Of a DNA stretch of 64,000 bases, positions 61,586 through 64,000 are shown piece after piece (the stretch's first letter is position 1; each line of letters opens with the position of its first letter). The position numbers and the translations under genes were made by a program. The stretch is taken from the NCBI RefSeq assembly GCF_008831285.2, contig NC_045145.1:7254802-7318801 (forward strand), written 5' to 3'. The notes below the pieces were generated by a model. That model had not been told where the DNA came from. It was given only the letters and a program-made list of their open reading frames with translations, and did no database searches. This DNA is from Nymphaea colorata (lineage: Eukaryota; Streptophyta; Magnoliopsida; Nymphaeales; Nymphaeaceae).

Positions 61586-63945
61586 TGTGCGAATGGAAAA
61601 AGGGTAGAGACTAGAGAGGGTGCATAGCGCATAGGTGAAAAAAGAAGGCGAAAAGGGAACTTACAGCATGGCATATGGAGTCACACAAAAATGACAAAAC
61701 ATCAGTGAGGAGCTTGCTGGAGGGGACACTGATAGAGGAGACCTTATCGGAGATGACTGGGTGCAGGGGAGTTGACACAAGCTAGGGTTTCAATCGAACC
61801 GTTAAGTTTTTCTTTTACTAATTGTTTTTAAATACACATGACAGTGTTCTGGTGCTGCTGACTGCATCAGATATACATTGACCGTGTCTGGTGCTGTGTC
61901 TAAGCTGCACCAGCATGCACACCTGTGCCCTCATTGTGTCGATGCGAGTGCGGTAGCTGTTTATGATCACCCATGTGACATAGCTTAGTGACCACTAATA
62001 ACTCCTCTTTTATGAGGTTAAGTTTTAAAATTATAATTGGTTAATTTAGCTGAAAAAATACGTAAATGCAATTGCAATCTATCTTGCTTTGTAGTATATT
62101 CAGTCACAGGTATACAGTTTCTTTTATCTATGCATATATATTCTGGAAGTTTGTCGATGTGTTTGTATTTGATTCGTTTCTGAAGTAAGTAATTAGCACA
62201 AGTTATAAAGAAACACAAGAAGATGTGCGAGAAAAAAGTAAAACTATAAAATAATGCAATTGTTAACTGGCAAAAAGGTTCTTGTTTAAGATCCTATGTT
62301 TGCTATCTTGTACTTTTCATAACTGACCTGCAATGGTGTCAAAATGGACTTATGACCTCTGATTGCTTTGGTATCCACTTGTTATTTTATAGATGAAAAT
62401 TGGAAAATCTATTTCTTTGGTTTCTAAATTCTTTGTTATTTCAAAATTCAATTTGTTTAGTAAAAATGGTTGATGGTTATGGGCTTATACCTTTAGATTT
62501 TTGTAAGTACTTCAATCATGCCTCATACCCTTAGAAGTTAAAGGCTTGTGTATGATTGATATTCTCTATTATAACTCTCATGCAGTGTTACAAGCTAAGT
62601 AACACAAAAATGGCTGGAAGGCCACTGTACCCATGTCCACACGCCGACATTGGTATGGCAACACACTTGGATACAATAGTGTTCATTTTTGCATATTTTT
62701 TGTTGAATGTTTTAGGTTTTTGGTGGGATCTTCCATATTTTTTGTGAAATTTTGAAATTTTTCATACTTTTTGGGTGTTTTTGATATTTTACTGTATCCT
62801 TGTGTCCACAAGTTTTAATATTGTCGTGTCTGTACCAGTATTCCCATATCAATATCCTTGTGACTCAGGTTACAAATGTTGCCCTTTTTTCCCAAAAAAT
62901 TTCTAAAAGAGTTACAGTGTTTTGAGAAAAGTTGAAATGAAAATGTTGCATTTTTATTGTATTTTTCCTTTTTATAAAAAACTTTTTAATATGTTTCAAA
63001 TTGTGTGACCCCTCTTTTAATTTTTGAATAGCTATAAAGTATGAAGCTCAAAATTTCATAAACTTTCTGTTATTGTTTATTGTTTTTATTTTTTTAATTC
63101 TTAATTTCCCTAGAAAAACAAACTTTCCATTTCATGCTAAAAAAAAACCTTGCTGATAAAAATGTAAGAACCATATTTGTGACAAACTGACCTGTAGTTC
63201 ATAAGTCTATACAAATGGCTTAAGCTGTGCAAGGTTTAGAAAAAAATTGGAGTTAAATGTTGGTTCTTTGTCTGGACTTTGGTGGGTTTAAGTGTCTTAT
63301 CATCTTATGGTTTATTTGCATCTAGTATTTAACCGAGAATTGTTTCTATGTTGCAGTTGCATATAAATTATCTAAAAGAAAGGCTGATGATGTGTTGAAA
63401 ATGTTGCACACTATGCTTTTTGGAAGGCGTGGGAAGGTGAGGTTATTGCTTTAGCATTTTCTGTGTCTTCATTTTTGATGCAGAATATCTGTTAGGGCAT
63501 TTTCATTAATTTAAACCCTCATGAAATTTTCCTTTTTTTGCTACTGGTCATGTATTGCGTTTTCTTTATTTAGTTTCTGGTTCAAATTTAATTGATGTTT
63601 GCTTTGATTCCTCTTGCAGAATTTTCACATTAAAAGCAATATTTCTCAGTTTTCAGGATTTGTTTGGGGTAATAATGAGGTAAGGGAAGTGCTGTTCAGT
63701 CATTCGAGTTGCAATCTTGTAACAGTTTTCCTTTTATACCATAAATCCCCCATTCTCCCCTTCCCCACCACTCGGTGTATCATCCTTACCATTTTTCACA
63801 GTTGGAATAATCTTTTTGTTCTTTTGCTGAAATATAGGAAAAACAGAAAACCAAATTGAAAGAGAAGCTTGACAAATGTTTCAAGTCAAGGTTGCTGGAG
63901 TTCTGTGAACTGCTGGATATGCCAGCAAAGGTCACAGATAAAAAG
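55916..63945 (+). CDS. DEK-domain chromatin-associated protein, 5' part
   Basis: Coding exons 55916-56416, 56545-56578, 63357-63436, 63620-63679 and 63838-63945 join in frame to 261 codons with GT-AG borders. Residues 1-140 are extremely rich in E, D and K, with basic KRRRGVSKSKEKD and KAKRIRKRKEPG clusters (likely nuclear). Then come GRPTRERKSVERFV, GHGTQLKDIPN, VAYKLSKRKADDVLKMLH, SNISQFSGFVWGNNE and KEKLDKCFKSRLLEFCELLD. This is the order seen in plant DEK proteins such as Arabidopsis DEK3 (from memory, not searched). The C-terminal DEK domain should follow beyond the window. DEK proteins bind DNA and histones and modulate chromatin; that role is inferred. An upstream in-frame TTG at 55,898 is not taken as the start because the ATG at 55,916 fits the family N-terminus. 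Confidence 0.93.
56545..56578 (+). CDS. DEK gene coding exon 2 (34 nt)
   Basis: Encodes GHGTQLKDIPN plus one base. The acceptor is ATCGAAG and the donor GTGTGT. Phase 0 in, phase 1 out. Confidence 0.92.
56968..57387. mobile_element. GC-rich TIR element in the DEK intron
   Basis: Left terminus 56,968-56,996 and right terminus 57,360-57,387 are inverse copies built on CCCTTA...CCA.GTTATTGG.GTAA.GGG. Each terminus is itself nearly palindromic. The interior is very GC-rich with open frames on both strands, which reflect composition and not a gene. The target duplication is unclear. It may be Mutator-like or another MITE class. Confidence 0.7.
58251..59043. mobile_element. hAT-type element with GTATCGTACGATAC palindromes
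   Basis: Termini CAATGTTGTA and the inverse of TACAACACTG pair up. The 8-bp target duplication is GTTATATA (58,243-58,250) and GTTATACA (59,044-59,051), 7 of 8 identical. Both ends are packed with GTATCGTA and its inverse. The middle has a CTTCATCTTCAT-type tract. Confidence 0.85.
59254..59652. mobile_element. Small TIR element, CATAG-ended family (copy 2)
   Basis: Ends CATAGCCACAAATAT and ATATGTGTGGCTATG are inverse with one mismatch. Flanks ATTCAAAA and ATGTAAAG agree at 5 of 8. The core is A/T homopolymer rich, like copy 1 in the RRC1 intron. Confidence 0.75.
60705..61031. mobile_element. Small TIR element, CATAG-like family (copy 3)
   Basis: Ends CATTGTCACAGAGA and the inverse of ATATGTGACAATG. 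The core has inverted ACACGTATAATACG-type words and A/T runs. The target duplication is unclear. Confidence 0.55.
61224..61984. mobile_element. TIR element, CTATGTCACA-ended, with GGTGCAGC motifs
   Basis: CTATGTCACACTGGTG at the left is inverse of CACCCATGTGACATAG at the right, with two mismatches. Subterminal TGCAGCTGC, GGTGCTG and GCACCAGC words occur near both ends. A (TA)n(GA)n microsatellite (61,530-61,582) lies inside. The target duplication was not identified. Confidence 0.7.
61530..61582. repeat. (TA)n(GA)n microsatellite
   Basis: AT repeats pass through CAGGGG into an uninterrupted GA run. Confidence 0.92.
62628..62869. mobile_element. Possible small element with GTATCC and GTGTCC words
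   Basis: Words such as TTGGTATGG, TTGGATAC, GTATCCTTGTG and TCCCATATC lie in inverse arrangement around a T-rich centre, similar to 3055-3355. Ends are uncertain. Confidence 0.3.
63357..63436 (+). CDS. DEK gene coding exon 3
   Basis: 80 nt encoding VAYKLSKRKADDVLKMLHTM then LFGRRGK. The acceptor is TTGCAG and the donor GTGAGG. The split Val codon joins exactly to exon 2 across the 6.8-kb intron. Confidence 0.93.
63620..63679 (+). CDS. DEK gene coding exon 4
   Basis: 60 nt, 20 codons: NFHIKSNISQF then SGFVWGNNE. The acceptor is CTTGCAG and the donor GTAAGG. Phase 0 on both sides. Confidence 0.93.
63838..63945 (+). CDS. DEK gene coding exon 5
   Basis: 108 nt, 36 codons, from EKQKTKLKEKLDKCFKSR to MPAKVTDKK. 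The acceptor is AATATAG and the donor GTTAGA. The gene continues past the right edge. Confidence 0.92.
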
Positions 63946-64000
63946 GTTAGAAGTTGCCATTATCACGTCATTGTCAACATGCTAGTTTCTTTCTGGTGGT

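Larger units (their letters stand above)
56579..63356 (+). other. DEK gene intron of 6.8 kb with nested elements
   Basis: Bounded by GT at 56,579 and AG at 63,355-63,356. It holds inverted-repeat elements at 56,968-57,387, 58,251-59,043, 59,254-59,652, 60,705-61,031 and 61,224-61,984, plus a weak one at 62,628-62,869. The rest is AT-rich without recognised features. Confidence 0.9.

Overview
This is a nuclear window from a flowering plant. Its genes have spliced exons with GT-AG borders and multi-kilobase introns. The AT-rich intergenic space is filled with decayed Ty3/Gypsy, LINE, CACTA and hAT-type transposons plus microsatellites. The species cannot be fixed from sequence alone. Homologues are named from remembered Arabidopsis families, not from a search.

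Two genuine genes lie at the two ends and point outwards. At 1-7,600, minus strand, is the 5' part of an RRC1/SR140-type U2 snRNP-associated splicing factor: four coding exons (109 aa) and a 5.4-kb intron, running off the left edge. At about 54,340-64,000, plus strand, is a DEK-domain chromatin protein: a 5'UTR exon, then five coding exons (261 aa), running off the right edge. Its third intron is 6.8 kb and holds at least five small inverted-repeat elements. Both genes are nuclear factors, but nothing here shows that they work together.

The roughly 47 kb between them is repeat-derived. From left to right: a LINE fossil (9.1-9.7 kb); a CACTA element with TNPD/tnp2 remnants (12.6-14.7 kb); three GC-ended, AT-cored hAT-like elements (17.0-20.7 kb), one of which appears to enclose a broken short-chain dehydrogenase gene fragment; and a Ty3/Gypsy element (20,781-30,641) with 3.6-3.7-kb LTRs, a 2.6-kb interior and the target duplication GAAAC. 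Next come three tandem copies of an unidentified ~5-kb segment (A about 20.3-20.8 plus 30.6-38.2 kb, B 38.2-43.4, C 43.4-43.9). They are followed by a Ty3 gag-pol remnant (43.9-45.4), a ~870-bp tandem array (45.4-47.4), a LINE 3' end (48.0-49.2), a hAT transposase fossil (50.4-51.1), a ~190-bp tandem array (51.6-52.4) and a hAT-like element (52.9-53.4).

The most informative structure is the A/B/C tandem duplication. Copy B keeps the unoccupied sites of the LTR element and the LINE inserted in copy A, and copy A keeps the unoccupied site of a small hAT-like element inserted in B. These give base-level insertion boundaries and a relative order of events. I found no intact system outside the two genes; the other coding similarities are broken.
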